A stretch of DNA of 10,172 nucleotides from Euperipatoides rowelli (GCA_003024985.2 PXIH01S0026403.1); one strand, 5' to 3'; shown: positions 1 through 8,300, counted from the stretch's first letter. The notes: a model not told the origin generated them from the letters alone. Program-made: numbers and translations.

Positions 1-171
1 ATGCTGTATGTGTATGACAAAATATTCATTATAAATTTTGATTTACTGCATAATAAAAATGTAATTCATTTCATAAAAATATTAAAAATAAATTAAAATG
101 CCGTACTGTATTTATCTAAACTGAAATGATTTTCATATCAATTTTTTTTTTCATCCTTTCTAATAATTTTG
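1..171. other. AT-rich noncoding stretch
   Basis: The stretch is very AT-rich with many stops in all frames and no gene signal. It holds one copy of the 7-mer TACTGTA at 104-110. If the exon at 2957 is real, this belongs to its upstream intron or to intergenic DNA; that placement is inference. Confidence 0.6.
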
Positions 172-236
172 TGCCCCCATGATTCGTGCGCCTGGAGCAG
201 TTCGCTCCAACTGCTCCACGGTAGCTACGCCACGTT
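172..236 (-). repeat. Small GC-rich relic of a dispersed repeat
   Basis: A GC-rich island of about 65 bases sits abruptly in AT-rich DNA. Read on the minus strand it starts with GTGGCGTAGCTACC, then has a GCAGTT...CTGCTCCAGGCGC section, and ends ATGGGGGCACAAAATT. From memory this order resembles a repeat family seen in many aquatic animals, with GGCGTAGCT, then GCAGTTGCCCCGGGCGC, then GGGGGCGCAAAA, in some cases at hAT-type transposon ends. The copy is diverged and no target-site duplication is clear, so class and borders are uncertain. Confidence 0.35.
193..218. repeat. Perfect 10-bp inverted repeat, 6-nt loop
   Basis: TGGAGCAGTT (193-202) and AACTGCTCCA (209-218) are exact reverse complements separated by CGCTCC. 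The arms are GC-rich while the flanks are AT-rich, so a stable hairpin is possible in RNA or single-stranded DNA. It lies inside the repeat relic at 172-236 and is probably part of that element. Confidence 0.85.
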
Positions 237-1044
237 TGTAATAAGGTATCCCCCCATTGATTTCAAGTAAATATTGAATATTATGGTGAATACATTAATT
301 AATCATAAAAATATGTAGTTATAATGGCCCCAAAATGTTGATGCCAGGGCTTGAGGATGACTTAATGCATATAAAGTTGAGATACTTCACATTGTATTTT
401 TCAGGACTTACATTAATTCCTTGATGAAAAATTGCAATACATCAAATAGACTATAAGAGCTGCTAGAAAAGAGATTTTCCAAATTTGTTAACATTTTAAG
501 TCTGATGATTTAGATTTACTGTAACTACATAATTTGATTAGCCTACTTATAGAACTTTTGGTAATAAAGAAGTGTAATTTTTTAATTTTCATTCAATAAA
601 TTAAATACCTAAAGCATATTATTATTTCAAATCTTGATATCGATAAGTATGAAATTTTAATCTATTGAAGAAACATATTTGATTTGTCTCAAGATGCCCC
701 ACCCAATGGATCACCTTGGACATTAAAAGGATTGACTAAAATAGTTTTTAAATTACATACTGTAGATATTATTAGTACCTATTTTTTATTTTAAGAGGAA
801 ATATTTAAGTTTCATACAAATGAAATTTGGTGGTAAATAAATAAAGAGCAAAAATTAGGAAAATCATGTACTGAAAATCGTGCCGTGGTGCCCAAACTTC
901 CCCTTACTGTATGAGATTTTTTAAAAAATATTTTGTTAATGAAAAAAATGTCATCTTAATTAAAGGAGATTCCCTAGCAGATGAATAGAATCCATTCTTC
1001 ACCACTAACTACTCTGCTGATTTTAAAAAGAAGTTGCGCATCAT
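237..1044. other. AT-rich stretch, possible repeat remnants
   Basis: No coding signal was seen. AATAAA occurs at 563-568 without other 3'-end context. Two less AT-rich patches look like worn repeat: about 688-725 (GATGCCCCACCCAATGGATC) and about 880-911 (GTGCCGTGGTGCCC, then AACTTCCCCTTACTGTA). On the minus strand the second patch begins TACAGTAAGGGGAAGTT, which could be TA plus a CAGTA transposon end, but no partner end was found. TACTGTA copies lie at 517-523, 758-764 and 905-911. Confidence 0.5.
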
Positions 1045-1280
1045 TAAAAAAAGAGACAAAATTTGTATGTATGTTTGTATCCAATAATTCTAAACAACTT
1101 CTAGAAGTGCTAGAAAGCTAATATTTAGTATGATGATAGTTTAGGCACTAAAACTGACAAGAAAAATCTGAAAACGCAAAATTTAATTACGGTTGATTTT
1201 TAATTAATTAAAAACTCTTAAAATGACTAGGGTGCCTCTAGTGATAAAAGTATGTAACTTTCACATAGGAAACGTATTGG

Positions 1281-1532
1281 AAGCTTTTTGTCATTTTACC
1301 GTGTTTGGAAATCTTAAAATTTTCAACTTTAAATTAGTTTTTAAGGAAAAAAAACGGGTGGGGTGGAGGGAAATGCCGTGACAATGACGGGTAATGGACA
1401 CCTGGGCAATGCCGGGGAGTTCTAAAATGGCCGGGCAATGACGGGGAATGGATCACCTGGCAACAGGACAGGGTTGAATTAAGGGAGGGAGATAGGGTAA
1501 GCTTTTTGTCATTTTACCGTGTTTGGAAATCT
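1281..1532 (+). repeat. 218-bp tandem duplication boundary
   Basis: A 34-base stretch starting AAGCTTTTTGTCATTTTACC is identical at 1281-1314 and 1499-1532, an offset of 218 bases. After both copies comes an AT-rich piece, then a G-rich run (ACGGGTGGGGTGGAGGG at about 1353, ATGGGTGGGGGGGGG at about 1563), then taatgga-type repeats. This shows a direct duplication of a roughly 218-bp unit inside the degenerate repeat. The later part of each unit has drifted more than the 34-base core. Confidence 0.85.
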
Positions 1533-1830
1533 TTAAAATTTGAAAATTTTAAAGGGGAAAAAATGGGTGGGGGGGGGATCCAATGGCGATGGCTAATGGA
1601 CATCCGGGCAACGGGACAGGGTTGAATTAAGGGAGGGTGGCGGTAATGGACACCCGGGCAATGCCGGGTAGATGTTATAAAATGGCCGGGCAACGAAGGG
1701 AATGGACCACCGGGCAACGGGTGAATTAAGGGATGGTGGCATTAAAATGGCCGGGCAACGACGGGTAATGGATACCCGGGCAACAACGGAGGGGGAGATG
1801 TTCTAAAATGGCCGGGCAACGGTGGGTAAT
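1379..1830 (+). repeat. GC-rich minisatellite-like array
   Basis: The word AAAATGGCCGGGCAA starts at 1424, 1679, 1744 and 1805, with spacings of 255, 65 and 61. Between these lie variants of TAATGGACACCCGGGCAATG (about 1392 and 1644), and GGGTTGAATTAAGGGAGGG occurs at 1471 and 1619 with a worn copy near 1718. The array is a higher-order mix of roughly 60-65-bp subunits inside the 218-bp duplication. It is far more GC-rich than its surroundings and has many CpG sites. It is probably part of the dispersed repeat at 1045-1840. Confidence 0.8.
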
Positions 1831-1840
1831 TATGCTAGTT

Positions 1841-2929
1841 TTCTAATAAAGCAATTAATAGTAAATTTGCACATGTTGTAAAGAACCTGAGAGAAGCTTT
1901 ATATTTTTAAAAAAAATTCTATCACACAAATGTTAGGCATATGTCTAGCTTCGTCATCCATAGGTCCAGTTTTATTTTTAGTTAACGATACACAGAAAAA
2001 TGAATAAGTAATCTTGTTAATTTAATAATTTTTAACCAATTTTAAATGTTTAAAATACTATTATTATTAAAATATATAAATGCCCACCAAAGAAAAATTG
2101 ATAAATTGTAACCTATTGAAAACTCATTTTGTAAAAAAAAAAAAATGAAAATATTAACCATTTATTTTGGAATTGTCAGGTTAATAAAATAGATATAAAT
2201 TAGTTTCTAAATAGGATTTGAATATCAAATTACTTATTTCAAGACTAAAAATATCACTAAAAGAGTGACAAAGTTTTATTGGGGCATACTTTATGCAACA
2301 TGGATTAAAAGATGTAAACTAATTATTTGAGATTATCTTGCATGTGATAAACAAGTAGAATTTAGACTCATTATGGAACTCTAAAATTAATGTAAGAATA
2401 TTAAAAGAACAAGATGACAATTATATGGAATAATATAACAAATTTGAGGAATTTTACAAAAATGAAAAAAATATTTAGGAATAACAATGGAATTAAGAAT
2501 TTTGATGCTGAAAGTGAAAATAACTGAATGAAACAAGAACTGGGATATAAAATACTGATTAGAACTACATTAGTATTGTATTAGTATAATGTAAATTTAT
2601 TCACAAATTAACATTTCATGTTTTTTCTGAATTATTAGGTCTTTTTTTAAAGATAAGAAATTTTGTTTCATTTATAGTATATACAGTATGTTGTCTGTAA
2701 AAAAAATTATAAATAATTTTATATAGCATGGTATATAAAGGTTTGTGTCACACTTGCATCAAATTTGGTTAAATTTTTAGTATTATCAAATAATCTCAGA
2801 TCTCTAAACACCAATTTAAATACTCAACCATAAAACGGAATACTTAGCAAAGTCAAACGTTTCAAGTCAGGTTTAGTATCTTTGTTATTTAATAAGTTAT
2901 TGGTTATTTTTAAGTGCAGAGTTGTAAAT
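1841..2929. other. AT-rich noncoding stretch, probable intron
   Basis: No exon, RNA gene or clear element was seen. It contains an A13 run at 2133-2145 and TACAGTA at 2682-2688, inside a 13-base word (ATACAGTATGTTG, 2681-2693) that recurs at 4879-4891. Its place directly upstream of a good 3' splice site suggests it is the end of a long intron of the gene whose last exon is at 2957. Confidence 0.55.
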
Positions 2930-2956
2930 CTAATTTAAAGATTTTTTTCTTTTTAG
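2930..2956 (+). other. 3' splice site with branch point and T-rich tract
   Basis: CTAAT at 2930-2934 fits the yUnAy branch-site pattern, with the branch A at 2933, about 23 bases before the AG. A T-rich tract (ATTTTTTTCTTTTT, 2941-2954) leads into AG at 2955-2956. All three parts have canonical spacing, and the sequence right after AG opens a frame with UHM similarity. This fixes the exon start. Confidence 0.75.
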
Positions 2957-3091
2957 GCCTTTGCACAATTTTCCTTTGCCCAACACAGCATGGAAGCCCT
3001 TAATCGACTCACTGGTTTAACATTTCGTGATCATACTGTAGTAGCAACATATTTTCCTGTAGATTGCTGGGAAAAGAGAGACTTATTCTAA
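2957..3091 (+). CDS. UHMK1: Terminal exon of a UHM-domain protein, UHMK1/KIS-like or U2AF2-like (3' partial gene)
   Basis: The exon has 44 codons from the splice acceptor to TAA (3089-3091), in phase 0 if GCC is a whole codon. Earlier exons lie outside the window or were not seen. The peptide fits the last part of a U2AF homology motif, an RRM-like fold that binds Trp-containing UHM ligand motifs in splicing factors such as SF1. It starts AFAQFSFAQHSMEALNRLTG, where FxxF/Y and LTG align without gaps to both human UHMK1 and U2AF2. It continues TVVATYFP, close to VVATFYP of UHMK1, and ends CWEKRDLF at the same place where U2AF2 ends in RRDFW. By my hand alignment identity to the two families is about equal (10 of 27 over the last part). 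I lean to UHMK1, a Ser/Thr kinase with a C-terminal UHM, because of VVAT-Y-F-P and because U2AF2 is normally far more conserved. The symbol is tentative. Odd point: the Arg-X-Phe motif after LTG reads Leu-Thr-Phe. There is no frameshift or internal stop, but a diverged paralogue or decaying copy is possible. Confidence 0.6.
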   Translation, partial: AFAQFSFAQHSMEALNRLTGLTFRDHTVVATYFPVDCWEKRDLF

Positions 3092-3235
3092 CATTAGACA
3101 TCATTAGATGATCTCGATACACTCGGCTGCTTTAGAGACCATAAACTAGTCACTGAAGTCCTTTTGACTTGAAGAAATATTCATTTAGAATTTGCATCAG
3201 GTTAAATAAATTGTAATTTGCCTGCTAATCCAGGC
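3092..3235 (+). promoter_or_regulatory. Proximal 3' UTR with poly(A) signal AATAAA
   Basis: The first 80 or so bases after the stop keep a more balanced composition than the flanks, as expected for transcribed exon sequence. A canonical AATAAA lies at 3205-3210, 114 bases past the stop, followed by TTGTAATTTG. Cleavage would fall near 3225-3235. This would give a short 3' UTR. Longer forms ending further right, for example at 8732-8781, cannot be excluded. Confidence 0.5.
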
Positions 3236-4233
3236 TAGTTTTAATACATTTCCCATTATTCCTGATTGTAAGTAAGGTAATAGCAAGTATTCATACAAGT
3301 GAAAATCTGAGTAAATTTCAACATTCAAATATGACCAATTTTTTTTTTTAAAATTTACAGTAACTTTTATATTTTTTAATATTTTACACTTTGTTTTTTT
3401 TTTAAGAAAGCTCATATTGGTTTCTTAAAACTTGCTTAAAAATGAAGGTTTTAGCTGGGGACTGTAAACGAAGTAGTAATTGTAGGGTCATGTGATTTTT
3501 TTTTTTTTTTTGATTCACAATGAAATGAATGTTTACTTTAGTTTTTTAAACCTCTAAGATTTTCTGTCCAAAAACTATCGTTTTTTTTTTTTAATCTAAA
3601 AATCAATATCCCTTTTATTTATTTGTGTTTCAGTGGTGTCAGATTTTTTTTTTTGAGAGTGTAGAGGATATAAAAAAAAAAATAATTTTTTAAGCATTTT
3701 AATATTATAAACTTACACTTCAGAAATACTGTAATTGTGCCCATTTTAGACATGTGCATACTCAAACATGTAAATAGTAGCCCCTGTCAGCCTTGGGCAT
3801 ATACCTTAAGTCATTAATGAAGGTTGTTTTTGTTTTGTTTTTCTTCTCGAAAATTAGGGATAGATTTAGCTACCCAAACTCTGACTTTGAAGAAATAGAA
3901 TACTGTTAGTGTTAAAAAAATATATAAAAATTTTAAAAATTAATTAGAATTTACAGTACTTGTTTGAGAGAGAATTAGGTGAGACAAGAAAAAAATAAAG
4001 GAAGAATAAGATTGATGTCTTTTGCTTTAAAATTCTGCGATGAATGAGTTATAATATGTAATTTTCTGATCAACAATTGAGTTTTTGTGAAAATATTCAT
4101 AATTGGATATAAAAAGGATGAGCAAACAAAAGGATTAAAGAACTAAGGTTGAGAAATAGGAACATGTGATTAAATGACATCATCCCAAGTATTTTTCCTC
4201 AATATTTTTAAATAGCAGGGACCTAAAATGCCA
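3236..4233. other. AT-rich stretch with homopolymer T tracts
   Basis: I see no gene here. Long T runs occur at 3496-3511 (16 T) and 3581-3592 (12 T), with several shorter A and T runs. TACTGTA or its complement occurs at 3356-3362, 3727-3733 and 3952-3958. The open frame on the minus strand at 3197-3415 is Lys/Asn/Ile/Tyr-rich chance coding across T/A tracts. The stretch is either distal 3' UTR or intergenic. Confidence 0.55.
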
Positions 4234-4250
4234 TTGTATAACTTATACAA
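4234..4250. repeat. 17-bp dyad, 8-bp arms
   Basis: TTGTATAA (4234-4241) and TTATACAA (4243-4250) are perfect reverse complements around a single C. It ends three bases before the left TTAA of the adjacent MITE, so it lies just outside that element. It may be chance in AT-rich DNA. Confidence 0.7.
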
Positions 4251-4252
4251 AA

Positions 4253-4490
4253 TTAACCCTTTCCACTCCACATTAAAATTGCATTGATTGCATCCTTTTA
4301 AATCCCCTAATGTTAATTTTAGTTTTTTTTTTTAAATCATTTGGTATAATTAAAAAAATATATATTTTAGTCCCTTTAAACATAAATTTACTAAATTTTA
4401 AGCATTTTTGAGGCTAATAATGATTGTTGAACTGATGAATTCTAAAGAATAAAATGTCAATATAACCGTCAGTGGAGTGGAAAGGGTTAA
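4253..4490. mobile_element. piggyBac-type MITE, 230 bp, with TTAA duplications
   Basis: The ends are exact inverted repeats: CCCTTTCCACTCCAC at 4257-4271 and GTGGAGTGGAAAGGG at 4472-4486. TTAA flanks both sides (4253-4256 and 4487-4490). A TTAA target and a CCC-starting terminal repeat are the hallmarks of piggyBac-superfamily elements. The 230-bp interior is AT-rich with a T run and no transposase frame, so this is a nonautonomous element moved by a transposase encoded elsewhere. Perfect ends and matching TTAA suggest a single, fairly recent insertion compared with the worn repeat at 1045-1840. It lies downstream of the UHM exon, so it would sit in a long 3' UTR or in intergenic DNA. Confidence 0.85.
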
Positions 4491-5120
4491 AGAGGTGGAA
4501 AATGTACTGTATCTTAATTTTAAACATGAACAAAATAAATTCTTTTAAAAATTGGCTTTTACTTATTTAGCAAGTACAATGTGGCTGGTTAAAGATCTAC
4601 TGTATGTATTGCTACTGATGAAAAATTTGACCAATTTTTAACAATTACAAGTCAATTGTTTAAAAATGTCAAATTTTAGCCGATAGTTTTTTGTTTTTTT
4701 TAAAATCTTATTCATCTCAATCTAATATTAATACAAAATTGTAATTCATATTAATATTACATTGTCTTAACTGCCTCAGAAGACAGTTATGTAAATTCTG
4801 CATTAATCTAGCCTAGTTGCGCATGAGTAACTTTAACTGATTCCAAAATACACAGCAACAAATAACAATGTATAATACATACAGTATGTTGAACTGAAAG
4901 AGTTTGACTAATTTTTTTACATCTTTACTCAATATTTTGCAGGGACTAAAAAATATACTGTATATTTTGTGTCCAGCCAAAATGAAAAATTCATAGCATA
5001 AAGCTAAATTTTTAAAATAAAAAAATATAATGTGAATTATCACAAGGGATTTTTGTTGGCAACAGCCCTAGCGGAAATATTCAAAATTAAAATAATATAT
5101 CGCATGGTGATCTATGCATA
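4491..5120. other. AT-rich stretch rich in TACTGTA words
   Basis: No supported gene is present. The minus-strand frame at 4813-5043 is hydrophobic and AT-driven and has no recognisable domain. TACTGTA or TACAGTA occurs at 4505-4511, 4598-4604, 4880-4886 and 4956-4962. The 13-mer ATACAGTATGTTG at 4879-4891 repeats one at 2681-2693. A slightly less AT-rich patch at about 5042-5075 (GGCAACAGCCCTAGCGG) has no assigned role. Confidence 0.5.
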
Positions 5121-5158
5121 CATACAATATCACACTTTTCACAGTGTGATATACTGTA
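5121..5158. repeat. Imperfect 15-bp hairpin
   Basis: ATATCACAC (5127-5135) pairs perfectly with GTGTGATAT (5144-5152) across an 8-base loop. The pairing continues outward, CATACA (5121-5126) with TGTATG (5155-5160), after a two-base bulge. It is too short for a typical animal pre-miRNA, but could be the core of a small palindromic element. TACTGTA at 5152-5158 forms part of the right arm. Confidence 0.75.
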
Positions 5159-5160
5159 TG

Positions 5161-6680
5161 TGTTGGAAAGTGATCAAATAGATGGGAGTATTGTAATTTT
5201 AAATCACTCGTACTTAGCTTTTCTGCGCTTTATGAGCGATTTTATCGTTAAGCAAAACAATTTATGCGAACGTCATGCATCTCATATTTTTTATCCCATT
5301 ATAGAAAACCATTTCAGCACTAAACTGAATTAGAATATTATTCAGGTCCAGTACTGAACTCGGGAATGCCGTACTTTCAATATTATTTCAGTATTCCACA
5401 CGGAGAGGTTTATAACTAACTTCCGTTGTCTTCCAATATGAAGCTACATTTAATGTTAGGGTTTTGGATAGTTTGTCACAGGGGGAAATAGTTTACTTGG
5501 ACTTATTTTTCAGTGAAAGTAGTTGATTTTTTTTTTTAATTTAAATAATTTATAGTTATCACTGAGTTAGCTTATAGTTAAACGAAGTAAAACTTTAATT
5601 AAATGTATCCAAAATATAACTAGTAATTTCAAATTACCAAGAAATTATTGAATAATAATGAAAAAAAAAATGAATTAAAGGAAAAAAAAAACATGGCCCT
5701 AGTAATTACATCAAAGCTTTTTTTTTTAAAAAAAAAAAAATTAGTTTAGGTCCACATTTATTTTGATCATGTGTGTTTCTTTCACCTCATGAATTTTATT
5801 TTATGACTTTCTAACATTCCAAATTCGATGTGAAATGATAATGAAATTTTTAAAATCTCATTTTTGTTATCTCAAATGTGTTGACAGTTTTCCATTTGTA
5901 TATATCTCCCCACCCCCTTTCCCTATACAGCCTTGAATAGTGCGAGGAATGGGATAATTGATCTGAAAGAGAAAAAAAAAAAAGCTTCAAGTAGAATTGG
6001 ATTTGCCGTTATACAATAGGTATTTATGCAACCTGATTAAAATCTGACCAATAATAATGCAACTTATAATATTCATAAGAGATTTTAAACCCCTTGTCAG
6101 ACATAAGTTTTGCACAAAAATTCTATCCATTGTTATTTGAATGCTGAAACGTATGCAATTTTATATCAAGCATGCAGACCAAACATTAAGCATTCATATG
6201 CTGTATAATATTCCATTTCTGATCACAATGAAAGTTTATTTACTTGTAACAGTTTATTTACTTTTTACTTTAACAAATCTTTATTTTAATCATAACTTCA
6301 TGATACTCATTTTAAAAATAAAATAGATTTAAATACTTCCCATTAATAAATTCATTATCCAATAACTTTTACTTACTTTTATTTCTGCATAGTGCAAAAA
6401 AAAAAAGTAACTGCATTAAAGCATTATTATTTCAGAATAAAATAAAAAAAAAAACACATTTTTATGATAAATTGGCTAAGAAGGTTTTTTTTAAAAACTA
6501 AATAGAATGAAGAGTAAATAAGCCGAACAATTCTACCTCTACATGGAACTTTCATTGCTATGTTGAAGCTTAAAGTTGTAAAACAACAATAAGCCAAGAC
6601 TCAGCATTTTTTTATTCCGTGAAAAGTTTTCTGCATCATATTTTAAACTGATAACTCATCAATCCTAGTTCAAGATAAAA
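5161..6680. other. Long AT-rich stretch, no gene seen
   Basis: Both strands are stop-rich apart from the chance frame at 6141-6326 (+), which is Leu/Ile/Tyr/Asn-rich and recalls no family. A T10-A13 block at 5718-5740 is self-complementary and expected to be bent or cruciform-prone. A patch at 5210-5460 is less AT-rich (for example TGCGCTTTATGAGCGA and GAACTCGGGAATGCCGTAC) but I see no exon or element ends there. C-rich CTCCCCACCCCC lies near 5906. Confidence 0.5.
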
Positions 6681-6900
6681 TTCATATTTTGGAGTCCATG
6701 AGTTCGTAAACTTCCACTTTAACTGTTGGTCGGTCACATGTTGATGTGAAGTGATCGATTGAACGTTCATTTCATTCCACTTCCAATTGATGCATCATCA
6801 GGTTTGGTAGCCTAATCTTATGTACATGATGTAAGTGCCATACGCTGCAGTGTCATGTCCGATAGAATTTGTTTGCCAAGATTATCGTCTGACAAGGCTT
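6681..6900. other. Higher-complexity patch without assigned function
   Basis: Composition becomes more balanced here, with few homopolymers (for example TGTTGGTCGGTCACATG and CATACGCTGCAGTGTCATG). Short frames exist on both strands, including a minus-strand run reading ALSDDNLGKQ then ILSDMTLQRM, bounded by stops after about 40 codons. They have no matching splice signals I trust and no family I recognise. It may be a conserved noncoding element, an old repeat or part of a 3' UTR. Confidence 0.35.
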
Positions 6901-7846
6901 TTAACAATTTTAAATAATTACCATATTAAAGTGTTTCTGTATCATTTAGTGCAACTACCAATTTATTTTGAAGTTTTTTTTAAGTCTATCGTATATTTGT
7001 AATTTATTTTTATTGAAATGTTTTACATGTATTTTTAATACTAAAATGGCATCTAGTAAAGTAATGCATTTTAAAAACTTTGACATTCATCCTGATTTTT
7101 TTTAAAAAAAGTGTTCAGCAATAGTTTTCATTGCCTTATTTTTGTTTTAAAATAATTGTATTTAGTTTTAAAATCTGAAATTCAGTATCATCGTCTGAAA
7201 TTGACTCACATTGTAATCTAATAAATATTCATACAATGACTAAGTGAATATCAACTTTATTATTTATTTTATTTACTGTTTCATATCTGGACCAAGATAA
7301 TGCGGGAGGTAATCATTAAGAAAATAACAAGATGGCCTCTTGTTTTGTTTTTTAAATATTTCAAATTTTTTGTTTTTATCAAATTGTTTTTTAAATAATG
7401 GTAATTGTGACGGTTCATGTTTGCAGCTTCACATCTCTGCACATTAGCGCAGGCTACCATTGACTAAAATCTAATTTTAGAGCTTCAGCTGCACTGCTGT
7501 TCCCCTTTCCATAAACTATGAATCATGATAATAATTTACAGCAATGTCTAATGATCCTTTTAGTCTAAATAAATATTTAATTTCATGGATTTGTTGGTTA
7601 AATTCTGAATATGGAGATCACATTTTAGATTTTTTGTCTATAAGTGAATCCATGTCTGGGATTACATTCATTAATTTATATTTCAAAGTTATAGAATCAG
7701 GTGTTTTTAGGGTTTTTTTTTTTAAGGAGATCTTATCATAATGCCTTGGATTTTTTAGAATTTGCTTCCAGCCCACTAACCCTGAGCTATTCATATTGAT
7801 CAATTCTTCATTTTAGATATTTAGCTATGATGTTAGGATTTTTTCC
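6901..7846. other. AT-rich stretch, no gene seen
   Basis: A GC-richer island at about 7408-7510 follows a possible acceptor (CATGTTTGCAG), but every frame after it closes within about 16 codons. A minus-strand frame across about 7275-7465 is Lys/Asn-rich. Overlapping frames at 7544-7741 (+) and 7618-7803 (-) have no recognisable motif and are best explained as chance. Confidence 0.5.
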
Positions 7847-8000
7847 ACTACAGTACAGTGTGAAACACGCATTCAGCGTTAACATATTTTTGCATGAGGA
7901 AAAATTATTTTCGCCAACTTAAAATTTGGGAGGAAAAATAAAGTCACCCAGACTTTAGTCTGGGCAATCCTTTCATCTTTTCCATTTATTGGTCTTATTT
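7847..8000. repeat. Possible worn repeat with hairpin
   Basis: From CTACAGTACAGTG (about 7848) the DNA is less simple than its flanks, with GCGTTAACA, GCATGAGG and TTCGCCAAC words. CCCAGACT (7947-7954) and AGTCTGGG (7957-7964) form a perfect 8-bp stem with a two-base loop. ATTCAGCGTTAACA (7871-7884) has a near-direct repeat at 8057-8073 (ATTCATTAGCGTTAACA). I cannot name an element, and the borders are guesses. Confidence 0.3.
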
Positions 8001-8270
8001 ACACGTTTTTAAAGCATGGAGAAAGAATAAATATAAGTGAGGTAGTGATGCACTAAATTCATTAGCGTTAACAATTTCAACTTGTATTACTATGCAGTTT
8101 GAACTGTAAATACTGGCTTTCAGGTTGTATACTCTTTTAAAAGATCAGAGACCAATAATTATCTGCTAATGGAAAATGGGTTAAATGTGCTAAGATTAAT
8201 AGTGTAGTAGTGAGTTGGATTAATTTGTTGAAAAAAAAAATGGAGCAATAAAAATATAAAATGTTTATTA
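8001..8270. other. AT-rich stretch, nothing seen
   Basis: No coding potential, strong repeat or RNA structure was seen in this stretch apart from the GCGTTAACA word shared with the preceding patch. Confidence 0.55.
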
Positions 8271-8274
8271 CATG

Positions 8275-8300
8275 CCCCACCCCCCCACCCCCCTCATCCC
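8275..8300 (-). repeat. G-quadruplex-prone G/C tract
   Basis: The + strand reads CCCC, A, seven C, A, six C, TCAT, CCC. On the minus strand this is four G runs of at least three with loops of 4, 1 and 1 bases, which fits a strong intramolecular quadruplex pattern. It stands out sharply in AT-rich DNA. If the region is transcribed in the + direction the C-rich strand would be in the RNA, so any effect would be at the DNA level. Confidence 0.75.

Larger units (their letters stand above)
1045..1840 (+). mobile_element. Degenerate dispersed repeat, class unknown
   Basis: The block opens with GAGACAAAATTTG and TATGTATGTTTGTATCC (1051-1082), followed by TCTAAACAACTTCTAGAAG. It ends in a GC-rich part with repeated CCCGGGCAACG and CGGGTA words. 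From memory, this pairing of a TGTATGTTTGTAT stretch with a downstream CCCGGGCAACGCCGGGTA-type tail recurs in arthropod genomes as transposon debris. I cannot name the family. No long reading frame for a reverse transcriptase or transposase survives. The open frame on the minus strand at 1514-1717 is just antisense of the GC-rich repeats. Borders are approximate. Confidence 0.5.

Noticed and set aside
1514-1717. 67-codon open frame on the minus strand, Pro/His-rich
   Set aside because: It is antisense of the GC-rich minisatellite, and its length follows from the repeat's low stop density. No start context or family.
3197-3415. 72-codon open frame on the minus strand
   Set aside because: Lys/Asn/Tyr/Ile-rich product of T tracts in the region after the UHM exon; no domain.
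4234-4250. Dyad as part of the piggyBac-type MITE or a recombinase site
   Set aside because: It lies outside the TTAA border and has no partner at the other end; AT-rich dyads of this size occur by chance.
4813-5043. 76-codon hydrophobic open frame on the minus strand
   Set aside because: Membrane-like look comes from AT-rich codons (Phe, Ile, Leu, Tyr). No family, and it overlaps TACTGTA-type words.
5042-5065. GTTGCC-type half site resembling an RFX box
   Set aside because: Only one half is recognisable; too short to support a call.
6141-6326. 61-codon open frame, + strand
   Set aside because: AT-driven composition, no recognisable motif, no splice or promoter context.
6820-6920. Minus-strand frame of about 40 codons in a balanced patch
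   Set aside because: Short, bounded by stops, no ATG at a useful place, and no family recognised.
7275-7465. Minus-strand frame of about 59 codons beginning MVACANVQRC
   Set aside because: Only the first 15 or so residues look protein-like; the rest is Lys/Asn-rich from A tracts, and no splice pairing is evident.
7544-7803. Two overlapping opposite open frames of 65 and 61 codons
   Set aside because: Mutually overlapping on opposite strands, no recognisable motif; both fit chance.
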